Part shown: positions 52,761-62,876 of the stretch, piece by piece
Layout of the letters: each line of letters begins with the position of its first letter
How positions within the stretch are numbered: the stretch's first letter is position 1
Notes under the pieces: model-generated
Databases searched by the model: none
What the model saw: the letters and a program-made list of their open reading frames with translations, nothing else
Told to the model about the DNA's origin: nothing
NCBI GenBank assembly: GCA_951802425.1
Contig: OX637795.1
Coordinates: 1,364,001-1,428,000, forward strand
From: Clavaria fumosa
Lineage: Eukaryota; Basidiomycota; Agaricomycetes; Agaricales; Clavariaceae
DNA: 64,000 nucleotides
Reading direction: 5' to 3'
Translations under genes and position numbers: made by a program

Positions 52761-52927
52761 CAGTATACCGATATTCGGATGATTCGCCACCGCTACTGGA
52801 CACACGGTGGTGAGGTTTCAAGGAAATATACAACTCCTTTCTCTTACAGTCTGGTGCATCCAAATGTAGAAGGGCAACAACGGCCATTTACTTTCACTTT
52901 CGCATATAAAGAGACAGTCCCAGAGAG

Positions 52928-52974
52928 AGAGAGAGACAACCCCCACCCCACACACACACATACACACATAGAGG
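52928..52974. repeat. GA / CA microsatellite
   Basis: (GA)n followed by (CA)n, interrupted by CCCC. Confidence 0.8.
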
Positions 52975-53099
52975 CAACAAAGATAATAAAATGGGTGGTA
53001 AAGATAAGGTGCGTCGTTTTTTTCTTCATCGGTCTTACTTGTAATACATACTGATATCCATGCCCCAGGCCATGTACGCGTCTATGCACGGGCATTCAC

Positions 53100-53444
53100 G
53101 TGGAGTGCGTCATTTTTTCAACAATGGTCTCGCACCGGCTAAAAAACAAGAAGGACATTAAGGCTATACAAGCTGAAGTGCAAGCTCGAGTAAAGCAAGC
53201 TCAAGTGCAAGCTCAAGTGCAAGCTCAAGTGCAAGCTCGAGTAAAGGAGGAACGGCAGGAACGGCAGCGTGAACAGGAGAAGCGTGCACAGGAGCAGGGC
53301 GATGAGGAGCGAAAGGTCGATCCGGACGGCGACGCAATTATGCGAGCCGACGATGGGAAGGACGACGACCAAAAGTGGCCAGAGGTTGATCAGGATGGCG
53401 ACGCAATTATGCAACTTGATGACGACAATCAGCAGCAGCAATGA
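53100..53444 (+). CDS. Small coiled-coil protein with duplicated DGDAIM motif
   Basis: 114 codons from ATG 53100; an internal ATG at 53124 (MVSHRLKNKKD) is the other possible start. Residues about 20-50 are a 12-bp minisatellite in the DNA (CAAGCTCAAGTG) coding QAQV repeats, followed by a charged helix (ERQERQREQEKRAQEQGDEE), so a coiled coil is likely. The C-terminus has a duplicated acidic motif: DPDGDAIMRADD and DQDGDAIMQLDD, ending in a Gln run. No known domain or signal peptide is visible. It could be a fragment of a larger intron-containing gene, because the upstream bases (52980-53100) include splice-like GT/AG sequences. Function unknown. Confidence 0.4.
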   Translation: MECVIFSTMVSHRLKNKKDIKAIQAEVQARVKQAQVQAQVQAQVQARVKEERQERQREQEKRAQEQGDEERKVDPDGDAIMRADDGKDDDQKWPEVDQDGDAIMQLDDDNQQQQ

Positions 53445-53554
53445 GGTAGATGAGCTTAGATGTCAAGTACAACCATCTCAGCATAAATATCCATTTTTGG
53501 CAATCTAGCATGTGACTTGAATCACTTGATTCACTGTCACTCAAATCAGGTCGT

Positions 53555-53635
53555 GCTGACTGGTTGTTATAGCAGAGCTTTACCCTTTACCCTTCCCTCA
53601 TCCTCCACGCTCGTCGCCTCTCCTTTCCAACCCTT
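53555..53635 (+). repeat. Dispersed direct repeat, copy 2
   Basis: Matches 51655-51770: GGTTGTTATAGCAGAGCTTT ... CTCGTCGCCTCTCCTTTCCA. Confidence 0.6.
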
Positions 53636-53639
53636 CACA

Positions 53640-54430
53640 CAACACCCTATGGCCTTATTGCAGTGTTCGAGGCCTACCGGCGATCGTCTGTCTTCATGCT
53701 CAAGCGACGCATGATCTTTTTCCCCAGACAGGACCCAAATCCATTGAGGCCCGGCGCTCAACGTCTTGTTCACTGCGGCACTATCCGACGCTGCTAAAGG
53801 GGGAAGCGTCGGTTTGGCGCGGTGCGTTGAGCCTGGTGTTTTGGGGTATCCCCAGGCTTAGGTGGACCGTGCGAGTGGTCCGCCGTGCTGTGGGGTGTGC
53901 CCTGCACTGAGTAGGCTCCTGCTCGAGATGAGTGTGAAAATTTGATGTTGATTTCGCTCTTGGTGAGTTTGCGGTATTTCCTTGGTCACATTTTGCAGAG
54001 CTGACTGGATGGAAGTCGTTGTTTGAAGGCTCATATCATTGACACCTCTATTTATGATATGGCTAGGCTGATAACACTACCATTGCTCCGCCCACGTCCG
54101 GGACATACAAGTCGGGCTCCAGCTCCTTTCCCAAGTCGACGAGCACCAGCACCAGTATGGACAAGCGTACCTCCTCCACCAGTGGCGCGACAACCCTCCG
54201 CGGTCTACTGTGCAGCCACAGCCACAGCAGCACTGACGTTGCATCTGGATTGTGCTTCCGTCTCTCTCCAGCCATCTACTGATGAGCTTGCTCAGATCAC
54301 CGGTCCACATGCTAAAATCAAGCGGAATGCAGCAAGTATAACCGCCTGCTTAAGCGCCACGATGGATATGATCATGGCGCCTAACTGGGCGGCCTACGTG
54401 GGAAGGTCGGGTTGACACTGCGCCAAAGGC
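53640..54430. other. Unassigned DNA
   Basis: One open frame of 130 codons (54023-54415 plus) has a Pro-rich N-terminus and no recognisable domain; I do not call it a gene. Confidence 0.35.
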
Positions 54431-54439
54431 GTCAAAGTT

Positions 54440-54600
54440 TGAGCGTCGATCGCGCGCGTCCAACTTGCACAGAAGAACAAAGCGAAAGACGGATCAGGAC
54501 TCGGCTGTGCCATTGCGCGCGTCCACCTCGTACGGAAGGGAGAACGACAAAAAAGACTTGGCTGTGCGACCGCGCGTCCAACTCGCGCAGTCGAGCCTTG
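54440..54600. repeat. Imperfect tandem repeat of about 60 bp
   Basis: GCGCGCGTCCAACTTGCACAG..., GCGCGCGTCCACCTCGTACGG... and CCGCGCGTCCAACTCGCGCAG start three successive degenerate units, the first two ending in GGCTGTGC. Confidence 0.55.
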
Positions 54601-54901
54601 TCTTTTCGTCCTCCGTTTTAGCTCGTATCACATAAATAACGACGACTCGGGGCACTTGCATTCCCTCAGTCTTCCTCTTGCTGACTGTGGTATGTCCGCC
54701 TTCCTTTTCTTTGTCCCTTTTACTAATTTGTGGTGCTCATCAGGTAGTCAATATAACAGTCTTTCTCTTGCTGATTGACGGGATACGCCGAAATTCTTGT
54801 CCTCTCAGACTCTGCTCCTTTCAACCCCCCTTACCACTCAATAGCGAACGATCCTCTCCAGATCAATTCACGCCATCGAACCTCTAACCCGTACTGCCGC
54901 A

Positions 54902-55290
54902 ATGGAACATAACGATTGCTCATGCCACCACGGACACCATGACGGCAAAAGATGTCATTGCTGTTGCCATGACGGGGAGCAGGACGGCGAAAAGCTCCCT
55001 CGCCTCTCCCTGAAGGGTATTGCCCCAAGACTCCCAGATTATATGGTGGACGAATACAAGCAAGAACAGTTCCTGAGTCTTTACCCGGTCAAGGACTGCC
55101 GCCCTCATATAGTCGAATTCTCTCCCTGGAGTGCTGTTCCAGGCTCCCTCATGGTCATCGTCGGCCACGGATTCGAGTCTCGACGCGAGCTCAACAATGT
55201 TGTGGTTGGCGACAGCAAAGCATTGGTTGTCACCGCAGAGTGCCACCGCCTCGTCGTCATCTGCAGCTTTCATATCAAGAGTAGTGATGT
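54902..55290 (+). pseudogene. IPT/TIG-like domain protein, N-terminal fragment
   Basis: ATG 54902 is followed by a His/Cys-rich start (CSCHHGHH, CHCCCHDGE), then LPRLSLKGIAPRLPDYMVDEY, then a likely IPT/TIG fold: PHIVEFSPWSAVPGSLMVIVGHGFESRRELNNVVVGDSKA. The FSP...GS.(M/L)xIxGxGF...VxVG pattern is that of the Ig-like IPT domain found in fungal transcription regulators. The frame runs into a hAT-like MITE at 55291 and then stops, so the gene is truncated. The His/Cys start could bind metal but resembles no named motif. Similarity is by eye. Confidence 0.5.
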
Positions 55291-55428
55291 ACAGGGCCCG
55301 GCTCGGCTCAAAAGCCCGGGCTTGGGCTCGGCTTGACTGGGCTCGGGCCTGGATAAATTGTGAGCCAGGCCCTGGCTGAGGGCTCAGGCCAGGCTTGGGC
55401 TGGGCTCAGGCTCAGGCCCGGGCTTTGT
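55291..55428. mobile_element. GC-rich MITE (probable hAT type) truncating the IPT gene
   Basis: ACAGGGCCCGG at the left and CCCGGGCTTTGT at the right are imperfect inverted ends; the interior consists of GGGCTCGGCTTGGGC words. No target duplication is obvious. Confidence 0.55.
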
Positions 55429-55873
55429 GAAAATAAATAAGAAGAAGCCTACAGAGAAGAATAAGGAGACCTTTGAAAAAATTCAAGGATTGAGTGAGAC
55501 AGATCAGCATCATCTCATGAAGGCTATTGAACAGGTGCACCCTTTTGTGATCATTGACGTGGTATGCGACAGTCCTTAACCAAGCTGAATAGATCATGCA
55601 CAAGATTTTGCCAGGATCAAGCGTGTTGGCCCTCGGAGAGGGTTCCATGACGGAGTAATTTTACTACCTTTCATTCGCACTGTTATTCTGTACTGATAAA
55701 TATTGTCAGAGATGACCATTATTACCACATCCAATCTGAGAGAAGTAGGGTACTCACAGAGAAAGAAACCCTGGAAAGTGTCTATCAGGCCCTGTTAGAA
55801 GAGCAACGTGCTCTGCAGACCAGGTTTGATATTTTGAAAAGAGTCTCACTCATCTACTTGGTCCTTCAGCTTG
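55429..55873. other. Unassigned DNA before gypsy H
   Basis: A short frame (KKKPTEKNKETFEKIQGLSE, about 55440-55560) is open but not recognised. Confidence 0.4.
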
Positions 55874-56099
55874 TGTAAGGCTATAGGGCTTTTCTGTTCT
55901 TATATTACATAATCTATATACCATATTAGTCTACTAGCATAGCCGCTTAGGCTATGCTTACGTCAGCAGCCCTCTGGAGGGCTGCTCACCTATATATACC
56001 ATGTTGTGACTGTACACAGAGGGTAGATCCCTCTATATAGAACTACTACACTCAATATACTGTTGAGTCTGGTTCTTTTGAGGGATAGAAAGTCTTACA
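55874..56099 (+). repeat. Probable 5' LTR of gypsy H
   Basis: TGTAAGGCTATAGGG ... GAAAGTCTTACA, 226 bp with inverted TGTAAG/CTTACA ends and TATATATACC near 55993. Located directly upstream of gag. A 3' LTR was not found downstream of pol. Confidence 0.55.
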
Positions 56100-56121
56100 A
56101 CTTTTTTGAACCTTCAACACA

Positions 56122-59100
56122 ATGAGTGTGGTTAAAATGGGTCACCCCCATATAGCCACACAGAAAAAGCACAACAGAAAGGGAGGAGAGACTCCTCCCT
56201 TGGTAGGACCACTGTGCAACACAGGCATCGCACAGCCAGAGGGAATAGGACCCTCCATTGAGCCCAGTGGTGACCTACCACTAAGGGCTGATGTGGCATC
56301 ACTGGCCCCTGACAATGGCATTGGTATACCCAAGAAGTAACAGGTCTATCCTGTGCTCCTCGAAGGTCCACCTTCGAGGAATTGATAACCACTATGTTTA
56401 AGCGGTTCTTGACTGAGGTAATGGCCCAGAAGGCAGTGGATGCCTTCTATCAGGTGAAGTTTACAAAGGCAAAGGGCACCTTGGGATTCTGGAATGAACT
56501 GGTCCAGGCAGCAGAGAGAATGCTCACCCTGCCTGATGCCGGTACGATGAAAAGGCAGTTCCTGAACAGACTGCCTAACAAGATGGTGGAGGCCATCTTC
56601 AAAACTTGCACGATTAGTGTCGAGTTATCCTCAGCCAAGGATATTATCAATGCTAGTTGCCAAGTGGAAGCGACCCTCCACTACCTCCAGCAGCAGAGGG
56701 CAGTGCCTTCATCAGGGAACCAAGCAGGTCCCAAAGGAAACCTGCCCACAGGTAGAGTACCTGTGGGGCAGAGGTTTGTGAGACTGTGGCCGATATGGCT
56801 GCACACAGACCGCATTCCCCTATGGATCAACCGCATGCGAGATGAGTGCGCCCAAGCCAGAGGGAGCAAACCCCAGCTAGAACCACCTAAGGCAGTGCCC
56901 AAGATTGGGGTATGAGGTGGAGAGGAGTGGAAAGCTCCTCTAACATGCTATGTATGCAGGAAAGCAGGGCACTATGTGAATGTGTGCCCTCAGTCACAGC
57001 GAAAGCCAGAGGCTTTTAGGGGAAATGTAAGGAACTACGCCTTACAAGAGGATCTGGGCGAGATGGAGCCAGAGGAACTGCAGGAGACACCTGCAGTTGA
57101 AAGCAAGGAGCCAGAGGGTGAAATCCCACCAGAGGAAGTTGTGGAAGATGACTATGCTGGTCGCAGAGACCAGTACAATTCAGACGAGCTCGAGGAGGAG
57201 ATGGAAAGCAACCAGGTCACTGGAATCTGGGAAGTGGAAGAGGATGAGGTCCTCTATGCGATGGAAGTATGCATTGGCCATGTCGACAACAGGCCGTTCT
57301 GGGCACATGTCTGGAAAGAATGGCTGGGATCACGCCTGGTAGTGACAAAGGAGGCAAGGCAATGCCTTGCAGCCTACATCACCATAAACGGTGTAAAAGC
57401 GTACACAGTTTTTGATTTGGGAAGTACCCTGGACCTGATGAGCCCAGACTTTGCCTGGGTGACAAAGGTACCAACCTTCCAACTGGATAATCCAGTTCCT
57501 ATTCAACTCGGATGCATTGGCAGCCAATCGATGATCACACGTGGATGCTGCATAGCATTGGACTTGGGAGGAATACTGGTGGAAGACCAGTATTTTGATA
57601 TAGCGAACATAGATTGCTATATCATAGTAGGAACAGCATTCATGTATGACTGCCATGTGATACTGGATGTGCACCAACATGCAATCTGGATTGATGAAGG
57701 AAAGGGGAAAACCCTTCAGGCGATGTCACCCAGTGAGGAGACGGAAGCGTTATGCCTCCATATATCAGCTAAGGAAGGAAGCTTGAAAGAGCTGACTACA
57801 CTCGGGCCCCTGGGATAAGGGTGAGCCCTGGAAGGGGGGAGAGGCTAACGCCTCTGTAAAGATAGATGACACCTACCTCGAAGGCAGGCATGAGTACTGG
57901 TTTAACCAGTATGCTGAGCTCGTTGGGGGAGTTCACCCCAGACCGTTGCCATTTCGGGTGGTAAACCACCGCATACCATTAATAGACGAAAAGAAAGTCT
58001 ATAATTATTACCTGCCTCGGTGTGCCAAGGCATTCAAGGAACAATTCCTTGAGAAAGTGAACCGTTATATTACTAATGGTTGGTGGGAAGCAAGAGTGGC
58101 ATCACAAGCAGCTCCTATGCTATGCATACCAAAAAGCAGCCAGAACCCGCTGCTATGGACAGTGGTAGACTGTCAGAAATGGAATGTGAATACTGTACAG
58201 GATATTACCCTGTTGCCTGATCAGGATCAGATCAGGCAGGACATGGCTAGAGCCACATATAGGTCAAAAATTGACCTATCGGACATGTACGAACAAGTAC
58301 ACGTAGAGCCTGAGGACATGTGGAAGACAGCGTTCACAACTGTCTTGGGCACCATGTTCTCACAGGTGATGCAGATAGGGGATTGTAATGCCCCTGCTAC
58401 CTTCCAGTGCCTGATGACGCACATATTTCGTCATCAGTTGGGAAAGTATGTGCATGTGTACTTAGACAATGTATTCGTCTTCTCCAAGACCTTGGAGGAC
58501 CATGAGTGTCACTTAAAAATGGTCTTTGAGACCCTCAAAGGCACGAGCCTTTTCTTGAGCAAGAAGGAGTGCTCACTATATGCGAAGAGCGTAGATTGCT
58601 TAGGGCATATTATAGATGCCCGAGGAATCCACATTACAGTGGATAAAATGGATAAAATCTGTAACTGGAAAACACCAACAAGCGTTAACGAGGTACGGAG
58701 GTTCCTTGGATTAGTACAGTACATCAGACAGTTCATGCCTGATCTGTCTGCTTATACTGGCCCCTTAGCCAGTCTGTGTAGTGAAATGTGAATGTTTCAC
58801 TGGAGACCACTCCATGACAAGTGCATGGAGATGATTAAGGCATTGGCATGTAAAATGCCAATATTACGCCCGATAGATGTGGCGGTACAAGAGCCAATAT
58901 GGCTTGTGTGCAACGCCTCGGTGTCGGGCATAGGGGCCATGTATGGCCAAGGAATGACATGGGAAACCTGCCATCCAGCAGGGTTTATGTCTAAGATGTT
59001 CAGCCTGGCCCAGTTTAGTTATAAAACTTGGGACCAGGAGGCCTTAGCGATTGTCAAATCGCTACAGAAATGGGAGGATAAACTCCTTGGTAGATGAATC

Positions 59101-61005
59101 AATGTGGTCACAGACCATGAAGCGCTGGGGTTCTTTAAGAACCAAATGCGCTTGTCTGGCTGGCAGGCCAGGTGGATAGAATATATGGAGAGGTTTGACT
59201 ACTCCATCACTTACATTAAGGGCGAGCACAACAAAGTTGCGGATGGCCTTTCATACCATATGAGTGATGCAACAGATGAAATTCATCTGGACCACAAGTA
59301 CGTGAAGGCAGATGTTCGCCTTGACCCCGAAGGGGACAAGTTGCCCCATGGATGCCTGGAGGAGGTGCGCGCACTATGAGTACGTGCACTTGCCACAGAC
59401 CAGGAGACCGAGCAGGAGCAACTGCCGCCAGTGCCCCAAGCAGACGGGGATGTGAGGGACGAGATGCTTGTGCCCTTAAGGCCCTGCATGGAAGGGGAGG
59501 ATAGTGGGATGCTGCAAAGCATCTGTGATGGTTATGAACAGGATCACCTGTTCAAAATAATACTGGAAAAACTGGGAAATTACACTGGTTTTAAGATCAG
59601 GGATGACCTGATCTTTGCAGAGAATAAAAAGGGAGACGAGGTGCTCTGCATGCCTTGTACCCTTCATGAAGGGAAAAGTATCCCTGGAATAATAATCCAG
59701 GAAGCCCATGCGGTCCTAGGACACATGGGGTTGTGGATAATGACGGATTATGTCTGCTGTTACTACTGGTGGCCATCGGTGTCTAAGGACATCAATAAGT
59801 TTTGCTCATCATGTGGTGTGTGCCAGATGAGCAAGACTTCCCTGCAGAAGCCGCAAGGGCTTCTACACACCCTTCTGATCCCCAGGCGGCCCTGGGAATC
59901 AATAGGAATGGACTTTGTAGGTCCATTCCCTATGTCGAAAGAGGCGGACTACCTCTGGGTGGTGATTTGCTGCCTCACTTCACTGGTACATTTAGTACCA
60001 GTTACTATGTCGGTAACGGCAGCAGAGCTAGCCTGGCTCTTTCTAACCCATGTAGTGAGACTACATGGGCTGCCAGGATCGATCGTGTCCAACCGCAATC
60101 CTAGATTCACCTCTGCCTTCTGGCAGGAGACACACCGACTACTCAGTGTCAAGCTGCGGATGTCCACAGCTTTCCATCTGCAGATGGATGGAGCGATGGA
60201 ATGGTTGATCCGATCTGTGGTCCAACCAGACCAGATGGATTGGGCAGAGCAAATCCCAATGGTCGAATTTGCTATTAACACGTCTATAAGCATGTTGATG
60301 GGGTTCGCCCTGTTTGAGCTCACCTATGGGTACATGCCCCAGATGATGGCAGAGTTGCCAGATGACCTCTGGGCAGTGCCCAGAGGAGTAAGGATGTTCA
60401 CGGAGAAAGCTGTGCTCAACCTTGCAATGGTGCACAACGCGATTATAGAAAGTCGCGTCCACCAGATGTTTTATGCTAACCAGCATAGACAGGCAGAGCA
60501 CCCATTTAGAGAGGGAGAACTAGTCTACCTCTCAACGGAGAGCTTGAATCTCCCTAAAAAACAAGCTAGAAAGCTCATGCTGAAGTTCATTGGGCCTTAC
60601 CCAATATGGTCATGTAGACTGGAATCGTCTACATATGAGCTGGAGCTCCCCGAGTCACTGAAGTCGAGGAGAATCCATCCGATGTTCCATGTCAGCCGGT
60701 TACAGCAACATGAGCCAAACGACAATGCGCTGTTTCCACATTGGGAAGTGAAAGTCTTTTATGACTTTGGTATGGACCCAAAGGAGGAATGGCTAGTAGA
60801 CACCATTATTGGCCATAGGTGGGAAGGATGCCACCTAGAATGCGAGGTCCGATGGAACCTTGGGGATACGACTTGGGAGCCGTATATGGGAGTCAAAGAG
60901 CTAGCAGCTCTAGACCACTACCTTGAACTACAAGGTGTAGACTCGTGGGGGGCACTACCTAGGCACCCTCAAGCAGAGCATGGATGGAGTGCCCGCATGG
61001 AGTAG
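56122..61005 (+). pseudogene. Gypsy H gag-pol with CpG-decayed catalytic centres
   Basis: Gag (56122-56940), zinc knuckle CYVCRKAGHYVNVC (about 56950-56991), protease core FDLGSTLDLMSP (57411), RT from FRVVNHRIPL (57949) with MLCIPKSSQ, TYRSKIDLSDMYEQV, NAPATFQ and YLDN (58459-58470), RNase H VCNASVSGIGAMYG (58906), integrase zinc domain HAVLGHMG...CSSCGVCQMSK (59707-59832), core GMDFVGPFP and IVSNRNPRFTS (60082-60108), NLPKKQARKLMLKFIGPY, RIHPMFHVSRL and a chromodomain-like end (LECEVRWNLGDTTWEPYMGV). Frameshifts lie near 56345 and 57810. In-frame stops at 56913, 58789, 59095 and 59377 are all TGA. DSG is now DLG, YLDD is YLDN, DAS is NAS and SDRD is SNRN. The element is dead. Confidence 0.92.
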
Positions 61006-61140
61006 TAAATGTGATCGAGCCAGACCGCGGGGTCATTAGCCACAGTGATTGAGTCACATGGTGGCTCCACCATAAGGTACAAAACCTTAAGAGGGCCTGC
61101 CCTCTTTTTCTCTTTTTCTTCATCAGCCATTTTTTACAAT
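61006..61140 (+). other. Leader before an unrecognised ORF
   Basis: Short region containing the palindrome-like ACAAAACCTTAAGAGGG and a pyrimidine-rich run (CCCTCTTTTTCTCTTTTTCTTC) 30 bp upstream of the ATG at 61140, as in fungal promoters. No LTR of element H was recognised here. Confidence 0.35.
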
Positions 61141-61538
61141 GGATGATCCGATGGGGGAAACCCCATCTCCTTGCGCTACCCATGCCGCTGCTGCCACTGC
61201 CGCCACCACTATTGCTACTGCTGCTGTCCCTGGCCTCATGCCAGAGAATTCATGACCAACAAGTATCATCGGAATGGCTGGGTTGTCCCAGCCATTGTTG
61301 TTGCAAGGGGAGGAGACCCTCCCCTGGGTCCAAGATCACATGATCCATGTGATCACTCACAGATCCCGGTGCACTCAGTGCATCGGGTTCCACTGTCACA
61401 TCTTCGAGTCGCTGTTGCACTCAGATGAAGCATTTCAACAAACGCTTAAGGAAGCACAGGAAAGTGCTAGGCGTGAACTTGGGCCAGAGCTTGGGATGAT
61501 GCAGTGCAAGCTGGACGACACATGCAGATATCTGTGAC
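61140..61538 (+). pseudogene. Unrecognised ORF with one internal TGA
   Basis: ATG 61140 opens a frame of about 132 codons: an Ala/Thr-rich N-terminus (THAAAATAATTIATAAVPGL), a TGA at about 61254 (CGA would give Arg), then LSQPLLLQGEETLPWVQDHM, HVITHRSRCTQCIGFHCHIFE, and a charged C-terminus (EAFQQTLKEAQESARRE) to a TGA at 61536-61538. The CTQC...C and spaced His residues could bind metal, but I do not recognise the family. It may be an accessory gene linked to element H or a separate decayed gene. Confidence 0.4.
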
Positions 61539-61895
61539 CTGTACTGGCCCAACAATATGACAAAGAATTCCAAAACCAGTGTTGCCACAGCTTGGCTTGT
61601 GCACTTCATCAGAACAATTTTGAGGTCTGAGTCATCTACATTAGTTGTATAGATAGATACATAAGTCTGTATGGCATGCCCACAGTTGGACTTGAGAGAA
61701 ATTTCAATGTGGGGATCACATGATCTCATGTTGAACTTTTTTCGAAGTCTGACACACTCACCCACCCTCTCTCGCTCCATCCCCATCCTCTCTTTCTGCC
61801 CAACCCCAGCCCACCTTGTTTCCTCTACTCAACCCCTTGCAATCGAACCAAGGTTACAGTGACCAAGTACGTGATCTTGCTAACATTCAGAGTCA

Positions 61896-62528
61896 TTGGG
61901 TATGTCCTCCCCCTTGGTGCCCCAGTTCCAGCTCAGAGCGAACCTCGTTTCCGTTGCCCCCGCAGCTCCGCAACTGCGTTTCTCTACCTGGGCTATGCCT
62001 TGGACAAGACGCTCTTCTAGTGCTCATCCTCCTCTGAGGACATTGAGTGGTGGCTCATGTACTGAGCAGTACTGGGCTGCATCGTCAGCATCGAGTAAGT
62101 CGCTGAATGACTCGTCTTCTGGTGCACAGCAGCAGCTCCCATCACTGACACCTACACACATGCAGGCTCCCGCTGTACTACCCCCTCAAGACGCTCTTCC
62201 TGCTCCACCTCCCACTCCCGCAGCTGCACAGCGCGAGCTACCTCGACACCAGCCATTCCTCCATGTGCATGAGATGCAGGCACGGCTTCGCGGGGTGTGG
62301 GGACACGTCATGGGCATGCTTGCGCTCGGGCCCCCGCCTGTGGGGTTGCCGCCATCGCCATCATCATCGTTGTCGCCTGGGAATGGCGCAGAGGTGAGCC
62401 ATCAGGAAAAAGAACCCCCAGCAGTAGACATCAGCATAGACTATGTAGACTACACAGACTGTATAGACTGCTGTAGCATATGTAGTGAGAAAAATAGTAA
62501 TGTGTGGAAGGTATGGATTACTATATAG
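61896..62528 (+). CDS. Hypothetical Pro/Ser/Ala-rich protein
   Basis: Open frame of 210 codons. Low-complexity Pro/Ala/Ser/Gln segments (LPPQDALPAPPPTPAAAQRE) flank one ordered-looking stretch, FLHVHEMQARLRGVWGHVMGMLAL. The C-terminus (DISIDYVDYTDCIDCC) comes from a short GTAGAC/ATAGAC DNA repeat. No known domain, no signal peptide. Could be the 3' exon of the gene at 61140 or a chance frame. Confidence 0.3.
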   Translation: MGMSSPLVPQFQLRANLVSVAPAAPQLRFSTWAMPWTRRSSSAHPPLRTLSGGSCTEQYWAASSASSKSLNDSSSGAQQQLPSLTPTHMQAPAVLPPQDALPAPPPTPAAAQRELPRHQPFLHVHEMQARLRGVWGHVMGMLALGPPPVGLPPSPSSSLSPGNGAEVSHQEKEPPAVDISIDYVDYTDCIDCCSICSEKNSNVWKVWITI

Positions 62529-62544
62529 CATGCAATAGACTGGG

Positions 62545-62762
62545 TAGCATATTATGAGTGCATTGTAGTAATGGTAGTAGAGCCTATGTACTATGTTGAG
62601 CCTAGTAGCATATTATGAGTGCATTGTAGTCATGGTAGTAGAGCCTATGTACTATGTTGAGCCTAGTAGCATATTATGAGTGCATTGTAGCCACAGTAGT
62701 AGAGCCTATGTACTATGTTGAGCCTAGTAGCATATTATGAGTGCATTGTAGTCATGGTAGTA
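62545..62762 (+). repeat. 61-bp tandem repeat
   Basis: TAGCATATTATGAGTGCATT starts at 62545, 62606, 62667 and 62728; units differ by a few bases around TAGTCATGGTAG. About 3.6 copies, ending at the edge of the transposon that follows. Confidence 0.9.
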
Positions 62763-62876
62763 CTGTACCATTTCGACCACATGTTCGTCACGTGTCACGC
62801 GGACCTCTGAACTGAACACAAACTGCGTGACTGTCACGCAATATTTTCATAGATGAACTTGGAGGCGTGACTAATT

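Noticed and set aside
54023..54415. 130-codon plus-strand frame before the IPT gene
   Set aside because: Pro-rich start, no domain, no splice or promoter support.
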